NCBI RefSeq assembly: GCF_001513965.1
Contig: NZ_KQ948020.1
Location: 343,010-407,009, forward strand
Source: Streptomyces cellostaticus
Lineage (GTDB): Bacteria > Actinomycetota > Actinomycetes > Streptomycetales > Streptomycetaceae
DNA length: 64,000 nucleotides
Direction: 5' to 3'
The position numbers and the translations under genes are program-made. Position 1 is the stretch's first letter; each line of letters opens with the position of its first letter. Below the pieces are notes generated by a model that was not told the origin of the DNA, searched no databases, and saw nothing but the letters and a program-made list of their open reading frames with translations. Positions 17,153 through 25,115 of the stretch are shown here, one piece after another.

Positions 17153-17779
17153 ATGGGCAAGCTCGTCTCCACCATCTTCGTCACCCTCGACGGCGTCTAC
17201 CAGGCGCCCGGCGGCCCCCAGGAGGACCCCAGCGGCGGCTTCGACCAGGGCGGCTGGAGCTTTCCGCTCGGCGACGACGACTTCGGCCGGTTCGTCATCG
17301 AGGTCTTCGACCGCGCGGGCGCCTTCCTGCTCGGCCGCCGCACGTACGACATCTTCGCCTCCTACTGGCCGAAGATGACCGACCCGGCCGACCCGATCGC
17401 CACCAGGCTCAACGCCCTCCCGAAGTACGTCGTCTCGTCCACGCTGACGTCGCCCGAGTGGTCCGGCACCACCGTGGTCGGCGGTGACCTCGCCAAGGAG
17501 GTCCAGGCCCTCAAGGAGCGCACGGAGGGCGAACTCCAGATCCACGGCAGTGGTGCCCTGGTCCGCTCCCTGCTGGACCTCCGGCTGATCGACACCCTGC
17601 ACCTGCTGACCTTCCCGGTCGTCCTCGGCGCCGGCCGCCGGCTGTTCGAGGAGGGCGCGGTGCCCACCCGCTTCCGGCGCACCGGCGGGCGCGTCACCGG
17701 CGCGGGCGTCTCCATCCAGTCGTACGACCTGCTGGGCAGCCCCGAGTACGGGTCCTACGCACTCCCCGAGGACGCCTAG
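17153..17779 (+). CDS. Dihydrofolate reductase / RibD C-terminal family protein
   Basis: A 208-residue protein of the DHFR-like RibD_C family: N-terminal strand KLVSTIFVTLDGVYQAPGG, then AFLLGRRTYDIFASYWP (NADPH-site-like), KYVVSSTLTSPEWSGTTVV, the glycine motif LQIHGSGALVRSLLD, and LLTFPVVLGAGRRLFEEG. These stand-alone proteins in actinobacteria are NADPH-dependent reductases of unknown substrate; a role in folate or riboflavin synthesis is not implied. The ribosome-binding site is GGAAGAAGG just before ATG 17153. Probably monocistronic. Confidence 0.85.
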   Translation: MGKLVSTIFVTLDGVYQAPGGPQEDPSGGFDQGGWSFPLGDDDFGRFVIEVFDRAGAFLLGRRTYDIFASYWPKMTDPADPIATRLNALPKYVVSSTLTSPEWSGTTVVGGDLAKEVQALKERTEGELQIHGSGALVRSLLDLRLIDTLHLLTFPVVLGAGRRLFEEGAVPTRFRRTGGRVTGAGVSIQSYDLLGSPEYGSYALPEDA

Positions 17780-17911
17780 GGCGCGCCCCAGGCTGGATCC
17801 CACGGAACGGAAAGGCCTGGCCGAAGATCGTCCCCGTCGGTACGGTGATCGCGCCCCGTGCGAGCCGCCGCTGTCTCCGCACCCCCTTCGGAGACCGGGA
17901 GAGCCGCCCCC

Positions 17912-18820
17912 ATGTCGTCGATCGCCGTACCGGGCGCCACCGTCGCGCCCCGCCGCGCCTGGCACACCGACCTGCCCGTCCTGCTCGTCGCGGTGGTCTG
18001 GGGCGCCAGCTACCTCGCCGCGAAGGACATCACCACCGCCCGTACGGTGCTCGCCGTGCTGGTGCTGCGGTTCGCGCTCGTCCTGCCCGTGCTGGCCGTC
18101 GCCGGACGCCGGTCCCTGCGCGCGCTGACCGGCGCCCAGTGGCGCGGCGCGGCCCTGCTGGGGCTGATCCTGAGCGGCATCTTCCTGCTGGAGACGTACG
18201 GGGTGGTGCACACCTCGGCGACGAACGCGGGTCTCATCATCAGCCTGACCATGATCTTCACTCCGCTCGCCGAGGCGGCCGTCACCCGCACCCGGCCCAC
18301 GCCGTCCTTCCTCGGCGCGGCGGCCCTGTCGGTACTCGGCGTCGTCCTGCTCACCCAGGGCGGCGGCTTCAGCCGGCCCTCCCTCGGCGACCTGCTGATG
18401 CTGCTCGCCGCCCTGGCCCGGACCGTGCACGTCCTCGCGATGTCCCGGATCCGGTCCGTCCAGGGTGCCGGCGCGCTGCCGCTCACCACCGTCCAACTCG
18501 GCACCGCGGTCGCGGTCTTCGCACTCCTGTCGGCCGGTACCGGTCCCACGCCGTGGGGGACGGCGGCGGGCTTCGGCGCGCGGGAGTGGGCGGGGCTGCT
18601 GTTCCTGTCCGCGCTGTGCACGCTGTTCGCCTTCTTCGTGCAGATGTGGGCGGTCCGCCGTACGTCTCCCTCCCGGGTCAGCCTGCTGCTCGGCACCGAG
18701 CCGCTGTGGGCCGCCGCGGCCGGCATCGCCCTCGGCGGGGAACGGCTCGGCGCGCTCGGACTCGCGGGCGGCGCCCTGGTGCTTGTGGGGACCGCGTGGG
18801 GACGCCGGGCGGCAGGTTAA
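17912..18820 (+). CDS. EamA-family drug/metabolite exporter
   Basis: An inner-membrane transporter of the DMT superfamily with about ten helices arranged as two EamA repeats. The first opens LPVLLVAVVWGASYLAAKD and the second includes LGDLLMLLAALARTVHVLAMSRI; the end is LLLGTEPLWAAAAGIALGGERL and a last helix. ATG 17912 (302 residues, GGGAGAG 8 nt upstream) is preferred over GTG 17858, which would add 18 residues without membrane character. The substrate is unknown. Confidence 0.85.
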   Translation: MSSIAVPGATVAPRRAWHTDLPVLLVAVVWGASYLAAKDITTARTVLAVLVLRFALVLPVLAVAGRRSLRALTGAQWRGAALLGLILSGIFLLETYGVVHTSATNAGLIISLTMIFTPLAEAAVTRTRPTPSFLGAAALSVLGVVLLTQGGGFSRPSLGDLLMLLAALARTVHVLAMSRIRSVQGAGALPLTTVQLGTAVAVFALLSAGTGPTPWGTAAGFGAREWAGLLFLSALCTLFAFFVQMWAVRRTSPSRVSLLLGTEPLWAAAAGIALGGERLGALGLAGGALVLVGTAWGRRAAG

Positions 18821-18868
18821 CTTTCCGAAAACTCATCGGACTTGACGGGAAAATCTTCAACTTTGTCG

Positions 18869-18899
18869 TTGACATGCCAACATCTACGCGCGTCATCAT
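18869..18899 (+). promoter_or_regulatory. Possible promoter of the secreted ribonuclease
   Basis: A consensus -35 TTGACA (18869-18874) lies upstream of CATCAT at 18894-18899 (weak -10, spacing 19). The -10 would be only about 7 nt before the start codon, implying a nearly leaderless transcript. Confidence 0.3.
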
Positions 18900-18905
18900 G
18901 GGGCC

Positions 18906-19301
18906 ATGAGATTCCCCCCACGCGCCACTCGCATCGGCGCCGCAGCCGCACTCCTGTCCGCCCTCCTCGTGGGCGGCACCGTCTCCGCCACCACGGCGGA
19001 CGCCGCAGCCGCGTCGGTCGGCAGCATCTGCTACGGCAACCTGCCGTCGCAGGCCCACGACACCCTGAACCTGATCGACCAGGGCGGTCCGTTCCCGTAC
19101 TCGCAGGACGGCGTCGTCTTCTCGAACCGCGAAGGCGTCCTGCCCAGCCAGTCGTCCGGCTACTACCACGAGTACACCGTCATCACCCCTGGTTCCCCCA
19201 CGCGCGGTGCCCGGCGCATCGTGACCGGTCAGGAGTCCCAGGAGGACTACTACACCTCCGACCACTACGCCACGTTCAACCTGATCGACTTCGGCTGCTG
19301 A
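18906..19301 (+). CDS. Secreted guanyl-specific ribonuclease (RNase Sa type)
   Basis: A 131-residue precursor. An N-terminal Sec signal with AAALLSALLVGGTVSATTADAAA suggests cleavage near residue 34, leaving about 97 residues, the length of RNase Sa. The mature chain follows RNase Sa closely: CYGNLPSQAHDTLNLI, GPFPYSQDGVVFSNRE, SSGYYHEYTVITPG (catalytic Glu), GARRIVTG (catalytic Arg) and DYYTSDHYATFNLIDFGC (catalytic His and the disulfide Cys). It cuts single-stranded RNA after guanosine outside the cell. No barstar-like inhibitor gene is adjacent. Confidence 0.95.
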   Translation: MRFPPRATRIGAAAALLSALLVGGTVSATTADAAAASVGSICYGNLPSQAHDTLNLIDQGGPFPYSQDGVVFSNREGVLPSQSSGYYHEYTVITPGSPTRGARRIVTGQESQEDYYTSDHYATFNLIDFGC

Positions 19302-19336
19302 GCCGACCGACCAGGTCCTGGGGAACGGTGTGTCCG

Positions 19337-19373
19337 GCCGGGGGTCCGATCCGCGCTCATTCGGATCCCCGGC
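19337..19373. terminator. Bidirectional terminator between the ribonuclease and a small membrane protein
   Basis: A 13-bp stem with one mismatch (GCCGGGGGTCCGA against TCGGATCCCCGGC) and an 11-nt loop. The stop codon of the minus-strand gene lies in the loop. Confidence 0.6.
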
Positions 19374-19557
19374 TTTCCGCGACGGCGAACAGCGCGAACG
19401 CGAGCACCACGAGCGCGATGCTCACGTAGACCTCGTAGCCGTCGAGGAAGCCGAGCCGCTGCACGAGACCCACGTGCCAGTGGGTGAACTCGTGCACCAG
19501 GCCCAGCACACCCTGCACCAGGGCGATCAGTCCCAGAAGTTCCAGTAACCGTTTCAC
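19357..19557 (-). CDS. Small two-helix membrane protein of unknown function
   Basis: A 66-residue protein starting at GTG 19557 (KRLLELLGLIALVQGVLGL). Two hydrophobic helices flank an exposed histidine-rich segment (VHEFTHWHVGLVQRLGFLDGYEVY), and the second helix is VSIALVVLAFALFAVAE. The HEFTHWH segment contains four histidines/glutamates that could bind a metal, but this is not a recognised HExxH protease. I recognise no family; similar short proteins occur at this place in other Streptomyces. Confidence 0.6.
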   Translation of the reverse strand: MKRLLELLGLIALVQGVLGLVHEFTHWHVGLVQRLGFLDGYEVYVSIALVVLAFALFAVAESRGSE

Positions 19558-19736
19558 GGCACGACTCTCGCCCCGCGGCCTGCCCCCACGCATCGGCCGC
19601 GGGGCGAATCCCGTCCGCCGCAGGACTGCTCGCGCGCCGGTGCGGGACCACCGAAAGTCCACGGCGCTGCGACTTTGGTCGGCGATCCGCGCGCGGAGCG
19701 GTTCGCAAAGGCCGATCCTGCGTAGATTTGCCGACC

Positions 19737-20999
19737 GTGAGCAATGACGAGCCGGCGCTGGTGCCGCAGGAGTTCGCGGTCCCCCGGTGGCTGCTCCCGT
19801 CCGCCCTGATCCACGAACTGGACCCGGACGCCAGGGCCCTGGGCCGGCGGCCTCGGCGCACGGCGCGCGACTGGGTCGTCGATGTCTCCTGCTTCCTGCT
19901 GGCCGTCGTGCTGGGCCTCGCGGCCGCGCAGTCCCTGTCCGGCGAACCCGGCCTGCCGCACCCCGCCGCCGTCCTCGACCGGACGCTGGGCGGGCTCGCC
20001 TGCGCGGCCGTCTGGACGCGGCGCCGGTGGCCGGTCGGGCTCGCCGTCGCGATGGTCGTGGTCGGCTTCCTGTCCAACACCGCGGGCGGCGTGGCGATGG
20101 TCGCCCTGTTCACGCTCGCCGTGCACCGGCCCTTCCGGTACGTGGTCTGGATCGGCGGCGTCGACCTCGCGCTGATCCCGCTCTTCTACTGGCTGCGGCC
20201 CGACCCCGACCTGCCCTACGCGGGAACCGTCGCGTTCACCGCGCTGCTCACCGTGTCGGTCATCGGCTGGGGCATGTTCGTCCGCTCCAAGCGGCAGCTC
20301 ATGCTGAGCCTGCGCGACCGCGCCCGGCGAGCGGAGACCGAGGCGCACCTGCGCGCCGAACGGGCCCAGCGGCTCGCCCGCGAGGCCATCGCCCGCGAGA
20401 TGCACGATGTGCTCGCACACCGGCTCACCCTGCTCAGCGTGCACGCCGGTGCCCTGGAGTTCCGGCCGGACGCGCCCCGGGAGGAGATCGCGCGGGCGGC
20501 CGGTGTGATCAGGGAGAGCGCCCACGAGGCGCTCCAGGACCTGCGGGAGATCATCGGCGTACTGCGCGCCGGGGAGCCCGACGACGCGGCCGGGGGCCGC
20601 CCGCAGCCGACGCTGGCCGCGCTGGACGCCCTCGTCGCCGAGAGCCGCGAGGCGGGCATGAAGGTCACCCTCGACCACCGTGTCGCCGACCCGGCCGCCG
20701 TCCCCGCCTCCGTCGGCCGCACCGCCTACCGCATCGCCCAGGAGGCCCTGACCAACGCCCGCAAGCACGCCCCCGGCACCGAGGTCACCGTCCAGGTCTC
20801 CGGCACCCCCGGAGCCGGCCTGACGATCACGGTCCGCAACCCCGCCCCCGCATCCGACGTCCCGCCGGTCCCCGGCTCCGGCCAGGGCCTGATCGGCCTG
20901 ACCGAACGCGCCACGCTGACCGGGGGACACCTGGAGCACGGGGCGACGGCGGACGGAGGGTTCGAGGTGCGGGGGTGGCTGCCGTGGGGTGAGAGCTGA
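19737..20999 (+). CDS. NarL-type sensor histidine kinase
   Basis: A 420-residue kinase. About five membrane helices in the first 180 residues act as sensor (VDVSCFLLAVVLGLAAAQ, VGLAVAMVVVGFL, VAMVALFTLAV, VVWIGGVDLALIPLFYW, ALLTVSVIGWGMFV). A coiled dimerisation segment (RDRARRAETEAHLRAERAQRL) leads to the HisKA_3 motif REMHDVLAHRLTLLSVHAG, where His is the phosphorylation site, and the C-terminal HATPase domain (RIAQEALTNARKHAPG, GSGQGLIGLTERATLTGG). GTG 19737 is taken as start; TTG 19728 is in frame. The response regulator follows 83 nt downstream. A -10-like TAGATT ends 8 nt before the start, so the message may be leaderless. Confidence 0.9.
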   Translation: MSNDEPALVPQEFAVPRWLLPSALIHELDPDARALGRRPRRTARDWVVDVSCFLLAVVLGLAAAQSLSGEPGLPHPAAVLDRTLGGLACAAVWTRRRWPVGLAVAMVVVGFLSNTAGGVAMVALFTLAVHRPFRYVVWIGGVDLALIPLFYWLRPDPDLPYAGTVAFTALLTVSVIGWGMFVRSKRQLMLSLRDRARRAETEAHLRAERAQRLAREAIAREMHDVLAHRLTLLSVHAGALEFRPDAPREEIARAAGVIRESAHEALQDLREIIGVLRAGEPDDAAGGRPQPTLAALDALVAESREAGMKVTLDHRVADPAAVPASVGRTAYRIAQEALTNARKHAPGTEVTVQVSGTPGAGLTITVRNPAPASDVPPVPGSGQGLIGLTERATLTGGHLEHGATADGGFEVRGWLPWGES

Positions 21000-21082
21000 G
21001 GGAGCACACGGGACGTGCGGGCGGCGCCGGCCATGGCCGACGGCGGCCCGGCGACCGGCCCGCACGTGATTACGTAACCCCC

Positions 21083-21757
21083 ATGACTACGACTCCGATC
21101 AGGCTCCTCCTCGTCGACGACGACCCCCTGGTGCGCGCCGGACTCTCGCTGATGATGGGCGGGGCCGGGGACATCGAGATCGTCGGGGAGGCCGCCGACG
21201 GGGGAGAGGTCGAGGACGTGGTCGAGCGGACCCGGCCGGACGTCGTGCTCATGGACATCCGGATGCCGTCGGTGGACGGGCTCACGGCCACCCGGCGGCT
21301 GCGGGCCCGGCCGGATGCCCCTCAGGTCGTGGTGCTGACCACCTTCCACGCCGACGAACAGGTGCTGCACGCCCTGCGCGCGGGCGCCGCCGGGTTCGTG
21401 CTCAAGGACACCCCGCCCGGCGAGATCGTCGACGCGGTGCGCCGGGTCGCGGCCGGGGAACCGGTGCTGTCGCCCGCCGTCACCCGCCAGTTGATGCGGC
21501 ACGCGGCCGGCACCGCCGCCGACTCCCGCCAGGCACGCGCGCGTGAGCGGCTCGCTGCCCTCAACGACCGCGAGCGGGAGGTCGCCGTCGCCGTCGGCCG
21601 GGGCCTGGCCAACGCCCAGATCGCCGCCGAACTGTTCATGAGCGTGGCCACCGTCAAGACCCACGTCTCCCGCATCCTCGCCAAGCTCGATCTCAACAAC
21701 CGTGTCCAGATTGCCCTGTTGGCGTACGACGCGGGACTTCTTGAGGACGGGCACTAG
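21083..21757 (+). CDS. NarL/FixJ-family response regulator
   Basis: A 224-residue two-domain regulator. The receiver domain has the acidic pocket LLVDDDP, phospho-acceptor Asp in VVLMDIRMPSVDGL, VLTTFHADE and the Lys switch VLKDTPPG. The LuxR-type HTH is at the C-terminus (LNDREREVAVAVGRGLANAQIAAELFMSVATVKTHVSRILAKLDLNNRVQIALLAYDAGL). It pairs with the upstream kinase in a short operon. Targets are not evident; the following P450 gene is 73 nt away on the same strand and could be in the same transcript. Confidence 0.92.
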   Translation: MTTTPIRLLLVDDDPLVRAGLSLMMGGAGDIEIVGEAADGGEVEDVVERTRPDVVLMDIRMPSVDGLTATRRLRARPDAPQVVVLTTFHADEQVLHALRAGAAGFVLKDTPPGEIVDAVRRVAAGEPVLSPAVTRQLMRHAAGTAADSRQARARERLAALNDREREVAVAVGRGLANAQIAAELFMSVATVKTHVSRILAKLDLNNRVQIALLAYDAGLLEDGH

Positions 21758-21830
21758 GCGGGCGCGGTACGCGTTGTTCAGGTACCAGGAGGTGCCCGGT
21801 GGGCCTCGGGGGGAGTCCGGAAGGGGTGCG

Positions 21831-23021
21831 ATGGACAGGCAGCGGGTGGTCGATCTGGGGGAGTGGGCAGACGCGTTCCGCGAGGATCCGCATCCGGTGT
21901 ACGCACGCCTGCGCGAGCAGGGCCCCGTGCACCGCGTCCGGCTGCCGGGAGCGGACGAGGGGGATGAGACCTGGCTGGTCGTCGGGTACGAGGAGGCGCG
22001 CGCGGCCCTCGCCGACCCCCGGCTCGCCAAGGACGGTGAAAAGATCGGCGAGACCTTCCTGGACGAGGAGATGATCGGCAAGCACCTGCTGGCCACCGAC
22101 CCGCCTCAGCACACCCGCCTGCGCGGCCTCGTCACCCGCGCGTTCACGATGCGCCGGGTGGAGCAGCTGCGCCCGCGGATCCAGCAGATCACCGACGACC
22201 TGCTGGATGCCATGATGCCGCCCGGCCACGGCGACCTCATCGACTCGCTCGCCTTCCCGCTGCCGATCACCGTCATCGGTGAACTCCTCGGCGTCCCGGA
22301 CATGGACCGCGCCGAGTTCCGGAAGATGTCCACCGAGGTGGTCGCACCGACCAACGGGGACACGGAGTACGACGCGGTCGTCCGCCTCGCCGAGTACCTC
22401 ACCGGGCTGATCGAGGACAAGCGGTCCGCCGGACCGACCGACGACCTGCTCAGCGACCTGATCCGCACCACCGCCGAGGACGGCGACCGGCTCTCCCCGC
22501 AGGAACTGCGCGGCATGGCCTACCTGCTGCTCATCGCCGGCCACGAGACCACCGTCAACCTCATCGGCAACGGCGTCCTCGCCCTCCTCACCCACCCCGG
22601 CCAACTCGCCGCCCTGCGGGCCGACATGAGCCTCCTGGACGGTGCCGTCGAGGAGATGCTGCGCTACGAGGGCCCGGTGCAGAGCGCCACGTTCCGGTAC
22701 GCCGCCGAGCCCCTGGAGATCGCCGGCACGGTGATCGACCAGGGCGAGCACGTGGTGGTCGGCCTCACCGCCGCCCAGCGCGACGACGACCGCTATCCCG
22801 ACCCGCACCGGTTCGACATCCGCCGGGACACCCGCGGCCACCTCGCCTTCGGCCACGGCATCCACTACTGCCTGGGCGCATCCCTGGCCCGCCTGGAGGG
22901 CCGTATCGCCGTCGGCACCCTCCTGGAGCGCGCCCCCGGCCTCGCGCTCGACGGTTCCCCGGGCCCATGGCTGCCGGGCATGCTCATGAGAGGGGTGCGC
23001 AGCCTTCCGGTGCGCTGGTGA
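21831..23021 (+). CDS. Cytochrome P450 (CYP107-like, class I bacterial)
   Basis: A 396-residue soluble heme monooxygenase. It has canonical motifs: I-helix LLIAGHETT with the acid-alcohol pair, K-helix EEMLR (ExxR), and the heme-ligand loop FGHGIHYCLGASLARLE. The N-terminus (YARLREQGPVHRVRLPG) and the PPQHTRLRGLVTRAFT helix are of the CYP107 group. ATG 21831 is preceded by GGAAGGGG. No ferredoxin gene is adjacent, so electrons come from elsewhere. The substrate is unknown. Its I-helix is normal, unlike the pair at 46-50 kb. Confidence 0.92.
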   Translation: MDRQRVVDLGEWADAFREDPHPVYARLREQGPVHRVRLPGADEGDETWLVVGYEEARAALADPRLAKDGEKIGETFLDEEMIGKHLLATDPPQHTRLRGLVTRAFTMRRVEQLRPRIQQITDDLLDAMMPPGHGDLIDSLAFPLPITVIGELLGVPDMDRAEFRKMSTEVVAPTNGDTEYDAVVRLAEYLTGLIEDKRSAGPTDDLLSDLIRTTAEDGDRLSPQELRGMAYLLLIAGHETTVNLIGNGVLALLTHPGQLAALRADMSLLDGAVEEMLRYEGPVQSATFRYAAEPLEIAGTVIDQGEHVVVGLTAAQRDDDRYPDPHRFDIRRDTRGHLAFGHGIHYCLGASLARLEGRIAVGTLLERAPGLALDGSPGPWLPGMLMRGVRSLPVRW

Positions 23022-23053
23022 GCCGCCCCTGAATCGGTGAGCGGCCCTCGGGC

Positions 23054-24076
23054 TCAGTCGAACGACGGCTGCACCCGGTCCGGGATCTCCGCCAGCCGTA
23101 CCGGACGGTGCTCCCGCCGGGAGGCCTCGCAGGCCTCGGCGATCCGCAGTGCCTGCAGGGCCTCGCGGCCGTCGCACGGGTTGGGCCGTTCACCGCGCAG
23201 CACCTCGACGAAGGCGCACAGCTCGGCCTCGTAGGCGGGCCCGAACCGCTCCAGGAAGCCGGTCCACGGCTTGTCCGCGGGCGGCGGCCCGGTCGGCTCG
23301 GTGGACGCGAGGGGCGTCCGGTCGTCCAGGCCCACCACGACCGTGTCCCGCTCCCCGGCCAGCTCCATCCGGACGTCGTAGCCCGCCCCGTTGAACCGGG
23401 TCGCCGTCGCCGTGGCCAGCGTGCCGTCGTCCAGGGTGAGCAGGGCCGCGCCGGTGCCGACGTCACCGGCCTCGCGGAACAGGGCGGCCCCGGCGTCCGA
23501 GCCGGTCGCGTACACGTCCACCACCTCACGGCCCGTCACCCAGCGCAGCACGTCGAAGTCGTGGATCAGCGTGTCCCGGAACAGCCCGCCGGACAGCGGC
23601 AGCCACTCCGGCGGGGGAGGGGCCTGGTCGCAGGTCAGGGCCCGTACGGTGTGCAGCCGCCCGAGCCTGCCCGAGCGCACCGCCTCCCGGGCGCCCGTGT
23701 AGCCCGCGTCGAAGCGCCGCTGGAAGCCCATCTGGAGAACCGTTCCGGCCGCCTCCACCTCGGCGAGCGCGTGCAGCGTGCCCGGCAGGTCGAGGGCGAT
23801 CGGCTTCTCGCAGAAGACCGGCAGGCCCGAGCGGGCTGCCCGACCGATCAGTTCGGCATGTGCCGCCGTCGCCGTGGTGATCACCACCGCGTCCACGCCC
23901 CAGGTGAAGATCTCGTCCACCCCCGGCGCCGCCGTCTCGCCCAGCCGGTGCGCCAGCTCCTGTGCCCGCGCCGGATCCACGTCCGTCAGGATCAGCGATC
24001 CGACCTCACGGTGACGGCTCAGTGTGTTCGCATGAATGGTGCCGATGCGGCCCGTACCGATGACCCCGATGCGCAT
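23054..24076 (-). CDS. Gfo/Idh/MocA-family sugar or inositol dehydrogenase
   Basis: A 340-residue NAD(P)-dependent oxidoreductase. The Rossmann start is RIGVIGTGRIGTIHANTL, then VVITTATAAHAEL, the catalytic-Lys motif CEKPIALDL, and MGFQRRFDAGY and GGLFRDTLIHDFDVLRWV, in which the D...H pair fits inositol 2-dehydrogenases. The start is set at ATG 24076; a longer in-frame start at 24112 adds residues without family resemblance. It is divergent from the GntR regulator and close to a sugar ABC transporter and ROK kinase, so it probably oxidises the imported polyol or sugar. It might be an inositol dehydrogenase, but no other iol genes are present. Confidence 0.88.
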   Translation of the reverse strand: MRIGVIGTGRIGTIHANTLSRHREVGSLILTDVDPARAQELAHRLGETAAPGVDEIFTWGVDAVVITTATAAHAELIGRAARSGLPVFCEKPIALDLPGTLHALAEVEAAGTVLQMGFQRRFDAGYTGAREAVRSGRLGRLHTVRALTCDQAPPPPEWLPLSGGLFRDTLIHDFDVLRWVTGREVVDVYATGSDAGAALFREAGDVGTGAALLTLDDGTLATATATRFNGAGYDVRMELAGERDTVVVGLDDRTPLASTEPTGPPPADKPWTGFLERFGPAYEAELCAFVEVLRGERPNPCDGREALQALRIAEACEASRREHRPVRLAEIPDRVQPSFD

Positions 24077-24116
24077 GGAAACAAAGTGAGGGCGGACCCC
24101 GTACCCTGTCAATGCT

Positions 24117-24150
24117 AATGTCCGAACAACTGGACAATCTGTCTACACAA
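24117..24150. promoter_or_regulatory. GntR operator region between dehydrogenase and regulator
   Basis: The arms AATGTCC (24117-24123) and GGACAAT (24132-24138) form an inverted pair with an 8-nt spacer. Just after lies GTCTACAC (24141-24148), close to the GT-N-TA-N-AC core of HutC-subfamily operators. The same two arms abut directly at 24975-24988. Confidence 0.6.
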
Positions 24151-24187
24151 CTTCCCGTCAACCATGCACGCGACTACGCTCGGGCCC

Positions 24188-24952
24188 GTGCCGAAACCAG
24201 ATGTGGACCCGACCGTGTCACTCGACCTCCGTGTGGACCGTAGTTCCCCGGTGCCGTTGTACTTCCAGCTCTCCCAGCAGCTGGAGGCCGCCATCGAGCA
24301 CGGCAGCCTCACCCCCGGCAGCCTGCTCGGCAACGAGATCGAGCTGGCCGCCCGGCTCGGCCTGTCCCGGCCCACCGTCCGCCAGGCCATCCAGTCCCTG
24401 GTCGACAAGGGCCTGCTGGTGCGCCGCCGGGGCGTGGGCACCCAGGTCGTGCACAGCCAGGTCAAGCGCCCGCTGGAGCTGAGCAGCCTCTACGACGACC
24501 TGGAGGCGGCGGGCCAGCGCCCCGCGACCAAGGTCCTGGTCAACACCGTCGTCCCCGCCTCCGCCGAGGTCGCCGCCGCGCTCGGCGTCGCCGAGGGCAG
24601 CGACGTCCACCGCATCGAGCGCCTGCGCCTCGCGCACGGCGAGCCGATGGCGTACCTGATCAACCACCTGCCGCCCGGCCTGCTCGACCTGGACACCGAC
24701 CAGCTGGAGGCCACGGGCCTGTACCGGCTGATGCGCTCCGCCGGGATCACCCTGCACAGCGCCCGCCAGTCCATCGGCGCCCGCGGCGCCACGGCCGCCG
24801 AGGCCGAGCGGCTCGCCGAGGCGGAGGGTGCCCCGCTGCTCACCATGCAGCGCACCACCTTCGACGACACCGGCCGCGCGGTCGAGTTCGGTGACCACAC
24901 CTACCGCCCGACCCGCTACTCCTTCGAGTTCCAGCTGCTCGTACGGCCCTGA
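24188..24952 (+). CDS. GntR/HutC-family transcriptional regulator
   Basis: A 254-residue regulator. The N-terminal winged helix is PVPLYFQLSQQLEAAIEHGSLTPGSLLGNEIELAARLGLSRPTVRQAIQSLVDKGLLVRRRGVGTQV; the C-terminal UTRA domain includes VHRIERLRLAHGEPMAYLINHLPPGL, SIGARGATAAEAERL and a PTRYSFEFQLLV ending. UTRA domains bind small molecules such as sugar phosphates. The start is taken at GTG 24188 (MPKPDVDPTV); an ATG at 24164 would add 8 residues. It probably represses the divergent dehydrogenase and the downstream ABC operon through the AATGTCC/GGACAAT sites in both spacers. Confidence 0.9.
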   Translation: MPKPDVDPTVSLDLRVDRSSPVPLYFQLSQQLEAAIEHGSLTPGSLLGNEIELAARLGLSRPTVRQAIQSLVDKGLLVRRRGVGTQVVHSQVKRPLELSSLYDDLEAAGQRPATKVLVNTVVPASAEVAAALGVAEGSDVHRIERLRLAHGEPMAYLINHLPPGLLDLDTDQLEATGLYRLMRSAGITLHSARQSIGARGATAAEAERLAEAEGAPLLTMQRTTFDDTGRAVEFGDHTYRPTRYSFEFQLLVRP

Positions 24953-24974
24953 GCCCGCGCCCCGGGTTCGTCGC

Positions 24975-24988
24975 AATGTCCGGACAAT
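24975..24988. promoter_or_regulatory. GntR operator before the ABC transporter operon
   Basis: AATGTCCGGACAAT, with a perfect TGTCCGGACA core within an 18-nt near-palindrome (24972-24990 region). It has the same arms as the site in the regulator-dehydrogenase spacer, about 130 nt before the binding-protein start. Confidence 0.6.
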
Positions 24989-25115
24989 GCGACCGGTATG
25001 CCCTCCCCGGTCAGGTCATGGGTGTTCCCCGTGTTCGATACTGGAGCGTTTGGGGCCGCTGAGGTGATCACCGGCCCCTTCCGTACGTACGAAGACGGCA
25101 AGAAGGGCACGCCTC

